Shown here: one piece after another, positions 27,201-41,886 of the stretch
How positions within the stretch are numbered: the first letter of the stretch is position 1
How the letters are laid out: every line of letters begins with the position of its first letter
Origin: Tillus elongatus
Taxonomy: Eukaryota; Arthropoda; Insecta; Coleoptera; Cleridae
Reading direction: 5' to 3'
Length of the DNA: 64,000 nucleotides
Assembly (NCBI GenBank): GCA_964006375.1
Contig: OZ023269.1
Coordinates: 58,853,468-58,917,467, forward strand
Program-made: the position numbers and the translations under genes
Notes under the pieces: generated by a model
Databases searched by the model: none
What the model was told of the DNA's origin: nothing
What the model saw: the letters and a program-made list of their open reading frames with translations, nothing else

Positions 27201-27861
27201 GGTCTGAACAAGAGGGCTCAGACGACACCCTCCATTTGAGGATTTTTGAGCTCAAAAGTCTTGAGCTGATCGTAAGATCTAAAACCTCTCTCCGATTAGC
27301 TGTAAGAAAGGTGGGTTCCGAGCCTATGTTGTTTACCACTAGCTCCTCCCCTAATAAGTATTCAAATAGTGACTCACCTCGCTTGTTAGTGTCCGTGCTC
27401 CCCCAAGCCAGGTGATGGGAGTTCGCATCACACCCCATAACGAGGTGATAGTTGTTCCTCTTGCAGTAGGCGATCAATTTCCGCACCTCTGCTGGAGGTG
27501 GTTGTTCTGCATCTCTGTCTCCAGGGAAATAGGCCGAGCAGGCCACTACTTCCAGCCTGGTCCCCCCGGATGTGATCACGAGATGGATGGATGCCATGTC
27601 CTTGGTGCAGTATTCTGAAAGTGTAAAATACTGCAAGTTGTTTCTGATCCAGATGCAGGCTCTGGGGTTAGTGCCAGTGCCCACCTCTACTATCTTACCA
27701 GAAGTGTTACCCAGCCCTTTAGTTCGTTCCGAATTGGCGGTCCAGGGCTCTTGGAGAAGTGCAATATCTATTTGCTCTTCCTTTAATTTCATGCTAAGGA
27801 GGTATGTCGCAGCCTTAGCATGATGCAGATTTGCTTGAATGCACCTTATATTAGTGGGCAT
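24214..27861 (-). pseudogene. LINE ORF2 (endonuclease, reverse transcriptase, RNase H), copy A
   Basis: Endonuclease part 26,638 to 27,861: start MPTNIRCIQANLHHAK, catalytic LLQEPW, GCDANSHH, SDHAHI. Reverse transcriptase part, end of 25,125 to 26,539: FLDIEGAFN, ARGCPQGGVLSPLLW, YADDLVIM, then thumb. RNase H part 24,214 to 25,125: CWYSDGSK, HQAEVYAIE, YADSQAAIKAL, IPGHSDHDGN, and a C-terminal Cys/His finger CRLCMEDDETAEHVLC. The endonuclease and RT frames are separated by a dinucleotide expansion in (TG)n near 26,655 (copy B has one fewer repeat), and RT and RNase H by an indel at an A run near 25,130. Not functional as it stands. Confidence 0.9.
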
Positions 27862-28089
27862 GGGGGAAGGGATAGGTGTTCGTGAAGGATAAGGATGAAG
27901 GTTAAGGAGCTCGAAGGGAAAAGGATTTAAGGTGCTGGTTCCTCCTCCTTTTTAGAAGCTCGATAGCCAAGCTTCCTAGAGGAGGGTCTACTTTTGGTAG
28001 GTATCCCAGGGGTGGACTTTCCTTTCCCCTGTTGTATTCCCCTGGAGGTTCCAGTGGAAGGTTGAGTCCTGCCACCTCCTCTCTTGGGG

Positions 28090-29088
28090 TCAGTTTTTTT
28101 TTGGTGGAGCTACCACCCACCACGGTGCCACTACTCGAGGGTACTGACGGGGGGATTGATCCCCACCACTCCCGGAAGGACCCGCACCTGTCGCCGGTTT
28201 ACAGGCGACGCTGGTAGCAGAAGCTGTGGGTTTAGGCTCAGTCGCAGACCCCCTAACCCTCGGCCGGAACAAGACCCGCCCGAAGCCAAAGAATGGTCTG
28301 AAGCCAATTCCCTCCAGCGTATTCATGGACATATCGTCGACCGAAAATGTCCATGTCTGTCCTGATGGTCCCGTCGCTACTCGGTGTAGTACGGTCCACT
28401 CCCGAGTGTTCAGCCCACCATTCATTCGCCTCAGTCTGGCGAGCACATCCTCGGGCGTCAGTGTTTCCACCCCGTCCGGAAGATATGCCACACAGACATG
28501 AGGCCTGGGGAGGTCCTGTCCTCTCACCAGCTTAAGACGAGCCCCCTCCCACGGCTGGAGCCCCCCAACTATTCGCTCCAGCCAGTGCGAGCTGGTCTCG
28601 TCCTCGCAATTTATGAGGAGCCATCCGGGTCGATTTGCGCAGCCCCGGAACCTTATATTGGGTTCTTCCTCTGAACTGCTCTGCACAGCCTTCAGTATGG
28701 CCTCCTGCAGTAGCAGCAGTTGTTCGTTCTTCAGTGATGAGGAGGGATATTCAGAGTGGATAATGCCCACTCTCACCCCTCCAGTCACCTCACTGAATGT
28801 TTTTCTGCCAGCACCCTCACGGGGCTTTTTAGCCCTCTGCTGAGGTGTGCTGCCGTCCGACCGGAGTCGCTTACCGCTGCCGGCCCCATCCGTGGAGGCC
28901 CCAGGCTCACCGAGACGTTTAACCGTCCCATCTGGGCCCCCAGCCCCCACCCGAGATCGGCGGGACTCCGTGAGTGCCTGACTCAAGGCGGTTGAATATG
29001 GCACCCCCGCCTTGAGTAGTCGTCTGAGCTGTCTCCTTGCGGATCCAGGCAGCCGTTGTCTTTTACCCCGTCCCTCTTTGGGTCCCAC
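28090..29088 (-). pseudogene. LINE ORF1 (DUF4780-like), copy A
   Basis: Basic N-terminus (KRQRLPGSARRQLRRLLKAG), Ser/Gly linker, then a conserved domain (INCEDETSSHWLERIVGGL, WTVLHRVATG, GFRPFFGFGRVLFRPR) of the type called DUF4780 in insect retroelements. No CCHC knuckle. Comparison with copy B shows the true start further 5' (near 29,352) and the true end about 140 bases downstream; in copy A a TAG and indels cut off both ends. Expected to bind LINE RNA. Confidence 0.75.
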
Positions 29089-29709
29089 GGGAGACTTTAA
29101 CAGCTCCCGCTCCTCATCGGAGGACGGAGATGCAGAGGATGGGGACAGGATTGTCCTTGCCCCCCTCCATTGGTTTATCGGTAAGAGAGGGGACTTCCCC
29201 CTTCTCTACCTCCATGGGTTCTCCAGTTTCCTGGAGATCGAGAGCTTTACCCATCTCGTTTGGGTTTGTATATGTCGTGTCTATGTTGTTCCCACGAGCA
29301 GCAAGGGAAAATCAGCCTCCATGGAAGAGCCCCGCATCCCATGGAGAGGCATGTTCACAGGGAGGTCGCCCGGTTTCCCTGGGGAGGGTAACGCTAGAGA
29401 CAGGATTACGATCCTGCCAATGCCCGGCCACAACGGCCAGAAGCATCATCGCTTCGGCACCAACCCTCCAACGACCTTGCGATGTGGGTTTTTTATAGAG
29501 GACTCTCCTCGCAATGCCGGCCGATTAAGGCAAGCATTCCCGGCCCTCCTAAGACATGACTAGGAGGGTTACGGTCTGGTTAGTTCATTTAGTTCACGTC
29601 TAATATTAGACGCTATCCAGGGTGCACCACGAGGAGGCGAACTAACTTTACAAACGCATCATATTTAGATAAAAAATTCAAAAATGCATTAACGAATTTG
29701 TTCTACGAA

Positions 29710-30112
29710 AATTAGCTATTAAAATTTATACACCCCTACTCACTACTGGTCCCGTAACTTCCTTGGGGAGTGTAAACAAGAAATGTTTTGGGGGAATAAG
29801 GGTGCTGTGCGGGGTAGGCAGGGTTTAAGGGGGATATGGGTTCAAGATGTGAAAAAGACAACTTTCAAGCCCGTTTTATTCACATTTTCTGCTCATATTT
29901 CCTTTTTACTACCCACCCCGCCCAGCATCCCTATTCACTCCTGGCCTCGTAACTTCCTTAGGGGGTGTGAACAAGAAATTTTTCTTGGGTTTTGTGTATC
30001 CAGAGGGGGGGGGTCTAGGCAGGTTTCTGAAAACAGTTTTTTGAAAAGCGTTCGGGAGCTAATCTGCAAATTTACCGAAAATTCGCTACCAAAACGCACT
30101 TACTGCGTCCAG
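29710..30112. repeat. Foldback repeat, second copy, right of LINE A
   Basis: Repeats the inner part of the 23.7 to 24.1 kb element: cacccctactcact, cccgtaacttccttgggg, cgttcgggagctaa and the terminal aaaacgcacttactgcgtccag. The small open frame in it is chance. Confidence 0.65.
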
Positions 30113-30129
30113 ATTTTTTTCTTATAAAC

Positions 30130-31145
<1,016 letters not shown>

Positions 31146-32930
31146 TAGGCCTACTTTCTGCTCTCTTAATATGCCTTTATTAAAATGTGCCTATTAACAT
31201 ATATCACTTGAAACATATTTTAATAATGAATTATGAAATTTGACAGTTTCCGAAGAAGAGAATGTGCTCGTGTTTCACTTCGATAGGGTGCCCGATTTTC
31301 GAGAAAACCCATTTTCAAAATTATGTCATATGCCATAAAATATTAGAGAACGGATTGTAACTTGTATTTATCCTTTTTCATTTAAAATTATTATATTTCA
31401 TAAAGATCCTCCAGCTGGTGTCTATAAGTGTAAATCAAGGTAAAATTGAGTTACATTTTATAGAAAACAAAACTCTCATATTTTCAATTAGCAGGCCATA
31501 GAATACAAATATAAGACTAAGGGCATGCACAATAAGCCAAAGGTTGCAGTGCTATCGGGGCGGCAAAGCCGCGGACGAGCCCTGAGGGAAAAAATAGCGA
31601 TATTGATTTTAACTAAGTATTCTATGATCAAAACTAAAACAGAATAATCGTATAAACAAGTTCAGAAAAAAAGCTTCACAATAGCTCTTTCAGGCGAGGA
31701 TACCATACGAGAAATGCGTGTATCCGGGATACTGGATTACGGTCCAAATTTTCAATACACTGTTTGTAACAGCGAGCGCCCAGCATCGGTCATGGACAGA
31801 TTTTATTAATTAATCCTAATTATATGGCTAAGCTATAAAGTTGTCGGTATACATAATTATGCTATCCACATTAATAATTTGGATCTTCTAATTCACCAAC
31901 CCACTATACTAGTAATCGTGTTTTAAGAGGTAAATATAACCTTTTAGAAATGTCTGTGCGAGATACAGATTTTGTATCCGGCGGCTGAGAAGGTGGGATG
32001 GAGAAAATTGGTATTGCAATACTGAATGTGTCGCCTGATCCAGTCCATTGTGAGGAGGGCCATTTAAGCGCACACATTACAGACTCCTGTTCTAAAAGAG
32101 CCCCACAGGAGCTAGCTACAGCCCTCCACAAGGTATACAACTTGACATGATGACATTATAGCTTCCTCTGATATGAAACTTAATTTTAAGTTTAATTTTT
32201 ACAAAATTTTGAACCTCAGCAATTCTATACACCAGACGGTGAACTTTAATGAAATCGGATCTTTTTAAATTAATTAAAAAATTTACACATAAAAGTTACC
32301 GTCGATTTATAGTATATAACATAATTATCTAACTGATTTTTCTCGAGAACCGTACATCCCATCAAAGTGAACCAAAAACCTATTTTCTTCACAGGAAACT
32401 ATTAAATATTTTATTATTTAATGAAATTCACATCCAAAAAAGTTGAGGTAATATTTGCCTTCAACCATTTGTTGAGTACCTACCTTTCACCTGTGACTTG
32501 GATAAGTTTGTTAGCCAGGAAATCGGCCCAGATTTTGCCGGAAAATTTTGTGCTTTATTTCGAAAAAAATAATATATCTCCGGACATAACAAAGTAAGGG
32601 CAACCAAATTTCGTAGGCGGGTTTATCATTATAGGTAAATTACGTACCAAAACTTAGCTCTTTAGGTTAAGAGACAAAAAGTATATAATTTTTGTCGAAT
32701 TTTCGTAAAAAAACAATAAAGCTCAATATGTCCGTTATTATACAAGATACGAAAAAAATGTATACATTCATTATAGGGTGTCTTGAGCTAAATCTTAAAA
32801 AATCTTTCTACAATCACAGGATGGCCCATAAGTCGTTGGTGATACAAATTTTCTTTTTTTTTTAATCGAAGACGCCTTATGTTACTGCATTTTTTCATTT
32901 TCTATCAAAATATAATGCATGTCTGTAAGA
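31146..32930. other. AT-rich repeat-derived DNA without genes
   Basis: No coding sequence. Holds the second copy of the 65-base dispersed repeat (31,530) and, from about 32,500, a reverse-oriented copy of the AT-rich repeat found at 30.5 and 37.1 kb. Confidence 0.5.
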
Positions 32931-32939
32931 AAAGAAATG

Positions 32940-33313
32940 CGGGACGCAGCGAGGGCGTTATGGTAGTCAATTTTTATTAAATGCTTCAAATTTGAATAGC
33001 TCAATTACCTATTAACCTATGAGGTTGGCCAAGAAACCAGTTTTTTCGGGAACACTTTCAGTTGGCTTTCGGAAATTTTTGTACATTTTTAAAGAATACA
33101 GTTATTTGATGAAACATGGCACATTTTTTCTACTATATAGGTTATACTGGTGACCAAATTTGAGGAAATGACGGTTCAAGCTGAAACTGAAAGGTTTGCA
33201 GAAGACTCTTCTTACGACATTTTCTTTACATAATCCGCATTTGTTTCAGGTTATTTGCCTAAATGTTGCGAATTTTGACGTTTTAAATCGAAACTGACGT
33301 TTTGAGGAAACCC

Positions 33314-33412
<99 letters not shown>

Positions 33413-33672
33413 ATAACAAATATAACAATAATGTGTGTTTTTTTAAAAGCAGGCATCAATTATCAGTATAACCTATATAGTAGAAACAATGTGCCACAAA
33501 AAATAACTTTATTGTTTGAAAATTTAGAAAAATTTCCGAAAGTAAACTTACAGTGTTCCCGAAAAAACTGGTTTCTTGGTCAACCTTATAGGTTAATAAC
33601 AAATTGAGGTATTCAAATTTGAGGCATTTAATGAAAATTCGCTACCATAACGCACTTGCTGCGTCCCGAATT
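32940..33672. repeat. Foldback element with central (TA)n
   Basis: Left end gggacgcagcgagggcgttatgg and right end ccataacgcacttgctgcgtccc are inverted; the arms continue inward for well over 100 bp (cccgaaaaaactggtttcttgg pairs with ccaagaaaccagttttttcggg). A (TA)n tract occupies 33,316 to 33,409. Confidence 0.75.
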
Positions 33673-33699
33673 TTTGCAAACATGCATTATATTTCGATG

Positions 33700-34190
<491 letters not shown>

Positions 34191-34426
34191 TAAAATAAGG
34201 ACAAAATAATTGAAATTGGAGTGACTAAAATCAATAAGACATATAATGCTAAATTTAAAAAACTATCAAGATTAGGACTGGTTCATTTTCTTAAATTTGG
34301 TAGATTTCTAAATAACTTTCGAGTTCTATGAATAAAATGCCATAATCTACTTAACATAGTCTTTCGGTGTATTCGAAGCGATTAACACGTATACTGATAC
34401 AGCCGAAAGTGATAAGTTATCAAAAT

Positions 34427-35173
34427 ATGTCGGCAAAAAGAATCAATACAATTACTTTAGATTTTAAGAGTGTCAGAAAGAGACCGAACAATATAGAATT
34501 GCATAAGCGAATTAAAGACAAATTAAAATTGAGTTTTGATCAAGTTGAATGTATACAATTTGATCACATCAGAAAAAAAGTATATATAAAGGTGATCACG
34601 AAAGTATTGGCACAAAAAATTGTGAAGGAGATAGAAAATAATGAAATAAACTATGAAGATGAAGACGGCAGACATAAGATAGAAATATGTGAAGAATTAG
34701 AAGAAATAAAGGTTAGAATATATGACTTTCCAATAGAAATGGAAAATAAGAAGATAGAGGATAAACTTAACAAATATGGTAAAGTCAAATATATAGTAAA
34801 TGAAAAATGGAGTGGATCAGATGATATATTTCCAGTAGAAAATGGGGTACGTACAATAGGCATGATAATGGATAGACCAGTTCCCTCATATTTAAAATTA
34901 AATGATTACACTTCTTTAGTAACTTATTATGGACAAATAAATACATGTCTCTTCTGCAATGAAATTGGGCATTATAAGAAAGATTGCCCAAAAAGGGGAA
35001 ATAATAGAATAGTAAACATAAGAAGACCAAATGCACCAATTATAAATGAAAGACGACAAGTGGAACTTGAACAAAGAGAAAACACGAAGAAAGAAGAAAC
35101 GAAAGGTGAAAACGAACAAAATGCAGAACAAAGTAAAAAGTCTACGACAATAATGAAAATCAAAGTTAATTAA
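34427..35173 (+). CDS. LINE ORF1 with CCHC zinc knuckle
   Basis: Preferred start MSAKRINTITLDF at 34,427 (the frame is open upstream from 34,367). About 248 residues: an RRM-like N-terminal half (VRIYDFPIEMENKKIEDKLNKYG), a zinc knuckle CLFCNEIGHYKKDC near residue 195, then a charged Glu/Lys-rich tail. Acts as the RNA-binding protein of the LINE particle. Intact frame, although its ORF2 is broken. A further charged stretch to about 35,420 may once have belonged to it. Confidence 0.8.
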   Translation: MSAKRINTITLDFKSVRKRPNNIELHKRIKDKLKLSFDQVECIQFDHIRKKVYIKVITKVLAQKIVKEIENNEINYEDEDGRHKIEICEELEEIKVRIYDFPIEMENKKIEDKLNKYGKVKYIVNEKWSGSDDIFPVENGVRTIGMIMDRPVPSYLKLNDYTSLVTYYGQINTCLFCNEIGHYKKDCPKRGNNRIVNIRRPNAPIINERRQVELEQRENTKKEETKGENEQNAEQSKKSTTIMKIKVN

Positions 35174-35441
35174 TAGAAATTAGTGACGATAACACAGATC
35201 AGGGAGACAAAAGCAACAAAAAGGAAAAGAAAAGAAAAAAAAAATGCTCACAAGTTCAAGTGAGGAAGAAGACGAAGAAAGAATACCAAAAATTAGAATC
35301 AACTTGTCTCAAGAGAAGGTAATAGTACATAGGGAACCTGATAAAGAAGATCAGGACAATATAGACAGGGTGAAAGTAAAATAAAGTACGAAAAACAGAA
35401 GCCCAAAGAAAAAAAAATGAACACAAGTAATACAATTAAAA

Positions 35442-36172
35442 AAAAACAAACTTAAATTCAATTTAATACGAACAATTGCATCAGTGAATATAAACTGTTT
35501 AAAAAATAAAGTGAAACAAAGCTTGTTAAAAGATTTTGTGATCAAACATGATATTGATATATTGTTTATACAAGAATTAAACATTAATATATTCGAAATA
35601 CCAAACAGTCATAAATGTATAAATAATGTTGGGAGCAATAACAGAGGCACGGGGATTATATACAGAAGAGGTTTAGAACCCAAAGAAATACTTAAGAGTC
35701 CAGATGGAAGAATTATTTCAGCAACTATAGAAAACATAAGGTACATCAATATATATGCGCCGTCAGGCACACAAAATTATATAGAGAGAAATTGTTTCTT
35801 TCAAGAAGATCTAAACTGCCATATAAATATGAACAAGCCAATGTTAATAATAGGAGACTTCAATTGTGTTATAAAAAAGAAAGACACTAAAAATGAAGGC
35901 ATGATATCAAAAACACTATTAAATATAGTTCAGAAATTAAAAATATGTGATGTGTGGGAAATAATACATAAAAACAAAGTTGAATTTACATATCAAAGAA
36001 AAGATTCAGCCTCACGAATAGACAGAGGATATATAACAAAAAGTCACCAAAATATTGTACAAAACACAAAAGTAAAACCAACTGCATTCTCAGATCATAA
36101 CGCATAATAATATATTTAAAAACAAATAATACAATAACACGAAAAAACGGATGGGGATATTGGAAAATAAAA
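35442..36172 (+). pseudogene. LINE ORF2, endonuclease part
   Basis: Apurinic-type endonuclease: ASVNINCLKNK at the start, FIQELNI, YAPSGTQN, LIIGDFNCV, SRIDRGYI, SDHN. The motifs needed for catalysis are visible. The frame shifts by one base near 36,107 and the coding stretch ends at the inserted repeat near 36,172. Confidence 0.85.
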
Positions 36173-37571
36173 ACTCTGGACGCAGCAAGTGCGTTATGGT
36201 AGTGAATTTTCATAAAACTATTTTTTAATAGCAATGTGTTTTTTTTTAAAGAAAGCAGGCATCACATTTGGTTACCAGTATAATCTATATAGTAAAAACA
36301 ATGTGCCATGTTTCATCAAAATAACTTTATTGTATGAAAATGTAAAAAAAAATCCGAAAATAAACTTAAAGTGTTCCCGAAAAAACACGTTTCTTGGTCA
36401 ACCTTATAGGTTAATAGCAAATTGAGCTATTCAAATATTAAGCATTTGATCAAAATTCGCTACTATAACGCACTTACTGCGTCCAGAATTTTTTTCTTAC
36501 AAACATGCATTATATTTCGATGGAAAATGCAATAACATAAGGCGTGTTTGATTAAAAAAAAGAAAATTTGTATCACCAACGACTTATGGGCCAGCCTGTG
36601 ATTGTAGAAATAATTTTTTAAGATGTAGCTCAAGACACCCTTTAATTAATATATACAATTTTTTTCATATCTTGTATAATAACAGATATATTGAGCTTTA
36701 TTGATTTTTTTACGAAAATTCTACAAAAATTATATACCATTAACGATAAACTCTATAGATAAGACTACTGCCAAGCGTCAGAGAAAGGGTCTATTTGAAA
36801 TGAATTTTCTGGAAACATTTTATTAAAATGAATGACAATGACGGTTGAAACTAAGACATCAGGTTTGTAAAACATGCTTCTTGAGACATTTTATTTCCAT
36901 AGCCCGTATTAGATTCAAGTTCTTTTCCTAAATATTGCAAATTTTGACGTTTAAATTGCAACTTTGACGTTTTGTGAAAAACCCCAAAAACCCCAATTTA
37001 TTTTTGTTTAAATGCCTATAACTTTTTTGTCTTTTGACCTACAGAGCTAAATTTTGGTATGTAACTTACCTATAATGATATAAACCCGCTTATAATTTGG
37101 TTGCCCTTACTTTGTTAATTTTGGAGATATAATTTTTTTTCGAAAGAAAACACAAAATTTTCCGGGAAAACCTCGGCGGATTTTCCTGGACAACGAACCT
37201 ATCCAAGCCACTTGCAAAAGGAAGGTACTCACCAATTTTGACGTTTAAAATCGGGATTTTGACGTTTTGAGGAGAACCCAAATTTATTTTTCTTTAAATG
37301 CTTGTAACTTTTTTGTCCTTTAACCTACGGAGCTAAATTTTGGTATGTAACTTGCCTATAATGATATAAACCCGCGTATGAAATTTGGTTGCCCTTACTT
37401 TGTTAATTTTGAAAATATAAAAAAATTCGATTATTTTCGAAAGAAAACATAAAATTTTCCGGGAAAACCTCGGCGGATTTTACGAACTTATCCAAGCCAC
37501 TTGCGAAAGGAAGGCACTCACCAAGTTTTATCAAAATCGGTCCATTATTTTTTAAGTTATAGGTGTGACAC

Positions 37572-37648
<77 letters not shown>

Positions 37649-37765
37649 GAAACTGACCTCGGATTTGGGTTCCGGGGGTCCTAAATAGCGCTCATTTGAA
37701 GAAATTTTTTCAAAATTCAAAAGTCGGGATCTCCTGTGAATTTTTTTAAAGAATATTCACTAAAA
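36172..37765. repeat. Composite AT-rich repeat inserted in the L1-like LINE
   Basis: Begins with a MITE-like unit (36,175 to 36,488) with inverted ends tctggacgcagcaagtgcgt and cgcacttactgcgtccaga, continues with a region containing two tandem copies of about 290 bp (boundary near 37,255), a (TA)n tract (37,576 to 37,641), and ends with gtcgggatctcctgtgaa...ttcactaaa, a terminal hairpin. Interrupts ORF2 of the LINE, so it is younger. Confidence 0.75.
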
Positions 37766-40280
37766 AGCATATATTAAACAATGAGAAAACGAAAAAAGAG
37801 ATAAGAGATATGATATGCGAGATCATCAGCCTTTATAATACAAATATAATAAGTTGGGTGGTTTGCTATACTTAAAGAAAAAAGAAAAAATGTCCTCAAA
37901 CAAATAGAAGCTGAAAAATTAAAAAACCAAAAAATCTTATTAGAGTTCTATAATACTACATTAATAGAATTACAAGAAAAGATAAATGATGGAAACGACT
38001 TATTAGAAGAATTTGGAGAAACTCAATTGACAATAAGAGAGCCAAAAGAAAGACAATGAAATGAAAATTACGATAAAAAATGCAAAGTATTTGATAATCA
38101 AAACACGTTATTGTTCGACATTATAAAATTAAAAAACAATTACGAAAAATCATCGTTTACACACTTATATGATGAAAATAGCCAAAAGATCGAAAATATG
38201 AAGGAGATAATAAAATATGCCAAGCTGTATCACCAAAAAAAGTTTGAGAAAAAGAATGTAAAAAATGAGGATATTAAAATTTTGTTGACTCATATCAACT
38301 CAACGATAAATTCAGATGATATCGAAAAAGAAATTACTACAGAAGAGATAAAAACAATACTGTATGAAATACCAAAGAATAAAACGCCTGGAATGGATGA
38401 ATTATCATACGAATTTTATAAAGAATTTTTTGAAGAAATAGGGAACGATATCACAAAGCTATTCAACAAAATGTTAAAGGAAACAAAGATACATAAAAAA
38501 AATTGGTGAAGCTGTTATTATATTAATTAAGAAATGTAAGAACGCAAGTACTTTAGACAATTGTAGATCTATTACCTTACCAAATACAGATTATAAATTA
38601 TTAATGAAAATATTAGCAAGAACAGTGTCTAAAGTCATAGACAAAGTACTACATAAGGGGCAAACTTGCGGAACCGAAAGGTCGATATTCCAGAACAACA
38701 TGATAAACAGAGACTTGATAATTCAAACTGAAAATGGTAAAATAAATTCCGCAGGTATAGTAAATATAGATTTTAAAGAAGCATTTGACAGAGTGGCCCA
38801 CAGTTTTTTATGGGAGGTAATGAAAGCCATGAAATTTCCAGACAAAATAATAAACATAATAAGAGAAACGTATGCCAGTGCAACATCCAGAATTATGATA
38901 AATGGCTTCTTATCAGAGTCAATACAAATCGCATCCTCGGTTAGACAAGGATGTCCCCTGTCTATGATTTTATTCAGTATTTCATTAGATCCATTGATCC
39001 GATTAATACAACATACGTTGACAGGAATAAAAATAAATGACACCTTAATAAAAGTAAATACATATGCAGATGACGTTAATGTATATATAACAAATGATGA
39101 AGAACTTGGGATATTAAGAGAAAAATTAAAAATATATGAGCGCGGAACAAATGCAAAGATAAATACAACAAAAACGAAAGTATTAAACTCGGAAAATGGG
39201 CAGAAAAAAATAATAGCACAGAAATAGAAATTGATACAATAAAAGATATAAAAAGTCTGGGAATCATATATACTGCGAAACATGAAGAATTGGTAGAAAA
39301 AAAATTGGGAAAATGTAATACAAAAAAATAGAAAAAAAATTAATCAGGATTCTATGTTGAAATTAGACGTCATAAAAAAAATTTGGTATATAAATACTTA
39401 CCTGCTATCTAAATTATGGTATATGGCACAAACACTCCCCTTACCTCAAAAGAAAAGTCAAACAATTGTGAATATCTTGGGAAAATTTTTATGGAAAGGA
39501 CATCTATACCGCATATCCAGAGACCAGTTATACTTGAAAAATAGTGAAGGAGGTTTGCAACTGGTACACATATATAACAAAGCAATGGCATTGTTTATAA
39601 ATAGGCAGCAAAAATCATGGAACAAGACAGACACATCAATAAATTATAATTCTATAATAAACAGTATTTTCCATAGACAACAACAGATACCAATCAAAAC
39701 ATACCAATATTTACAGGATTTCATATTACAAATAAATATCGACCAATGTAAGAACACAACAACATCTACACTGTATAAGCAAACGATGGAGAAGACAAAT
39801 AAAATACCAAGAGTCCAAGAAAAGCTCCCAAATTTAAAATGGAAGGAAATATGGAAGAACGTAAGTAACTCATGCATAAATACACAATGGAGAGCTTCAG
39901 TATTTAAAGCCATGAATAATAATTACCCAGTAGGGGTTAAACTAAAGAAACATAAAATACAGCTAACCTCAAACTGTAAATATTGTGGAGAAGAAGAGAC
40001 CTTAACACATAGGATAAGAGAATGTAAGCGTACAAAAGAAAATTGGAAATGGTTGCATGAAAAAATAAATAAACTTTATAAAAAAGATATCAACAAATTA
40101 GACTCGTTAAACATGTTTGAAAATAATAATCTCAGTAAAAATGAAAGGTTATCATGGATCTGGTTCTGTTCAGGGATCAAATACATAAACTTAGAAAAAA
40201 ATGATGAATTGTCAGAGACAAAACAAATATTTAGAGTTGATAGATTGAACAAAATAAAAAATGGAACAATAAAAGTTTAG
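37766..40280 (+). pseudogene. LINE ORF2, reverse transcriptase and C-terminal part
   Basis: After the insertion the linker resumes (NNEKTKKEIRDMIC), then RT in three frames: 38,111 to 38,509 (NKTPGMDELSYEFYKEF), 38,604 to 39,227 (NIDFKEAFDRV, SVRQGCPLSMILF, TYADDVNVY), and 39,354 to 40,280 (LWKGHLYRISRDQLYL, GGLQLV, and a C-terminal finger CKYCGEEETLTHRIREC). At least two frameshifts. The C-terminal motifs are those of the L1/Tx1 group. RT would prime cDNA synthesis at the nick. Confidence 0.85.
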
Positions 40281-40520
40281 TGGGCACATTTTTTCTTTTT
40301 AATAAGGTAATATTAGTAGTAGTAATAAGTGATGTTTACATGTAACATATACAGGAAGCAAATTTAATGTTTTAATTTTAAGTCTTAACATAGCAGATAA
40401 TATATTTTAAGCATGTGTATGTAAAAAATCCTTAATAGTAAATTATCAATTAGAATACAAATGTAAACATGTAAACTAATAGATAGATAAATGTTAAAAA
40501 AACATTAATTAATATATTTA

Positions 40521-41880
40521 ACGAAATTTCATTTTTTAAAAGTACTTAAAAAACAGACATTGGAAAAGTAAGTCACGTGGCCAGTCTTACGACAAAAGTG
40601 AAAAATGTGTATGGTACATGTATTTGGTATAAAATTAAAGCTCTAAGCAAAACCGATTCATGGGTTTGCTAATCTATTCAGTCATGTGTATCATAAAAGG
40701 GTTATGTTGTTTTTAGTAAAAAAAATCAATTTACCATACTTATTTACATACAAATCTTCATATGTTATTATTTTAATATGCACGCTCTTAATACTTAAAA
40801 ACTTGCTCGCCAACGACCAGTTCAGTGTAAATATAAATAAAGTCATAGATTTTTATTGAAATAAACAAACAAACAGCACGACCTAATGCTTGAGTCTCTT
40901 CACCGATCTGGCATCGTTGCTCTTTAAACATGACAGTAGTAGATTTATGACAAGACCCTTTTAACAACGGTATATAGGTACGTTCCAATATTAGAATGCA
41001 GTATAATAATGGGATATGCTAGATACTACTAAATATTGTCCTAGGTAAATATATTTTATATATATCTCCAGTAGTGAATTTTTATTTGTAATAGATCCGG
41101 TCTGTACAAAAAAAATATTGTATTAAGAAATTCCGGTTCATCGGAAATGGCAGTACAGGCAAGTTAGGGATAATGCCATTAAATGATGCTACCATTTTGC
41201 TATGACTTGATTATAAAATTATTGTTAAAATGCCAAATTTTTAGTCTTTAGTAAGTGTTTACCAAATTCTAGCAATTAGCAATGGTGGTATGTGCATTAT
41301 GGTAAACATTCTTATTTAAATTTTACTGCTAAATCGCTAATGATGAGGTAACAACTTTCATACTTGTAAATGTTTGTTAAATGAACACAAATCAGGCCAT
41401 CTTAAACCCCTCAAGTTTTAGTTCTATATGTTTATATGTCGTGTATCAAAAAGTGAGTTTTCTGATTTTAATCAAATGGATTAACTATTCATTAGTTTGG
41501 GTGACTTTAGGGTAATCAGCCTAAATGAATTAGTTTTTCCAGGAGACCTCAAGCTTTTATTTTACAAACATTTAAATTTTCTAAGATATTTCATGACATT
41601 TTGTACGAAAATTAGGAGTTCTCTAGGTCCAACTAGTTTTTAAAATATACTAACAGAGTCAAAATGCTCTTTAAGTTTTTATATTTATATTGTAAATACA
41701 GTCAATCCTCAAATACAGTATGCTGATATTCAGCATTTAACTAAGGTGTAAATGCAACCCTCATGTAGTTTCTTATAATCAAATTAGTAACTCCAAGTTT
41801 TTTAAATTTCAAGCTATTTAAGTTATAATTATGTTTTCTTATTAATTAATTTTTACCTTGTAATAATAATTTTTGCTTTT
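40521..41880. other. AT-rich DNA without recognised genes
   Basis: About 1.3 kb; no mobile element ends and no convincing coding sequence. If the exon at 41,887 is real this may be intron. Confidence 0.4.
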
Positions 41881-41886
41881 CCAGGT

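Larger units (their letters stand above)
24121..29646 (-). mobile_element. LINE copy A, EN-RT-RNase H type, near full length, frameshifted
   Basis: Leftward element of about 5.5 kb, more GC-rich than its surroundings. The 5' end (29,646, cgaactaac) is shared with copy B near 56,570. It has a DUF4780-like ORF1 and an ORF2 with apurinic endonuclease, reverse transcriptase and RNase H, as in the I/LOA/R1 group. It sits in a foldback repeat; flanks cttaca (left) and tttaca (right) may be the target duplication. The 3' end carries TTAGG-like repeats. Relative to copy B and to itself, at least three indels break the frames. Confidence 0.9.
34330..40520 (+). mobile_element. L1/Tx1-like LINE, split by a 1.6-kb repeat
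   Basis: Rightward, very A-rich element with a CCHC ORF1 at 34.4 kb and an ORF2 with endonuclease (35.4 to 36.1 kb), reverse transcriptase (38.1 to 39.2 kb) and a C-terminal CCHC-containing tail (to 40,280). The ORF2 coding sequence breaks at about 36,172 and resumes at about 37,766; the repeat between is an insertion. Further frameshifts show it is dead. Ends are approximate. Confidence 0.85.

Noticed and set aside
28032..29563. Several rightward open frames over the LINE ORF1 regions (also 54,000 to 56,490)
   Set aside because: GC-rich antisense of LINE coding sequence; no independent support.
30000..30030. G-quadruplex in the G-runs near 24,000 and 30,005
   Set aside because: Single long G tracts at a foldback centre, without four spaced runs.
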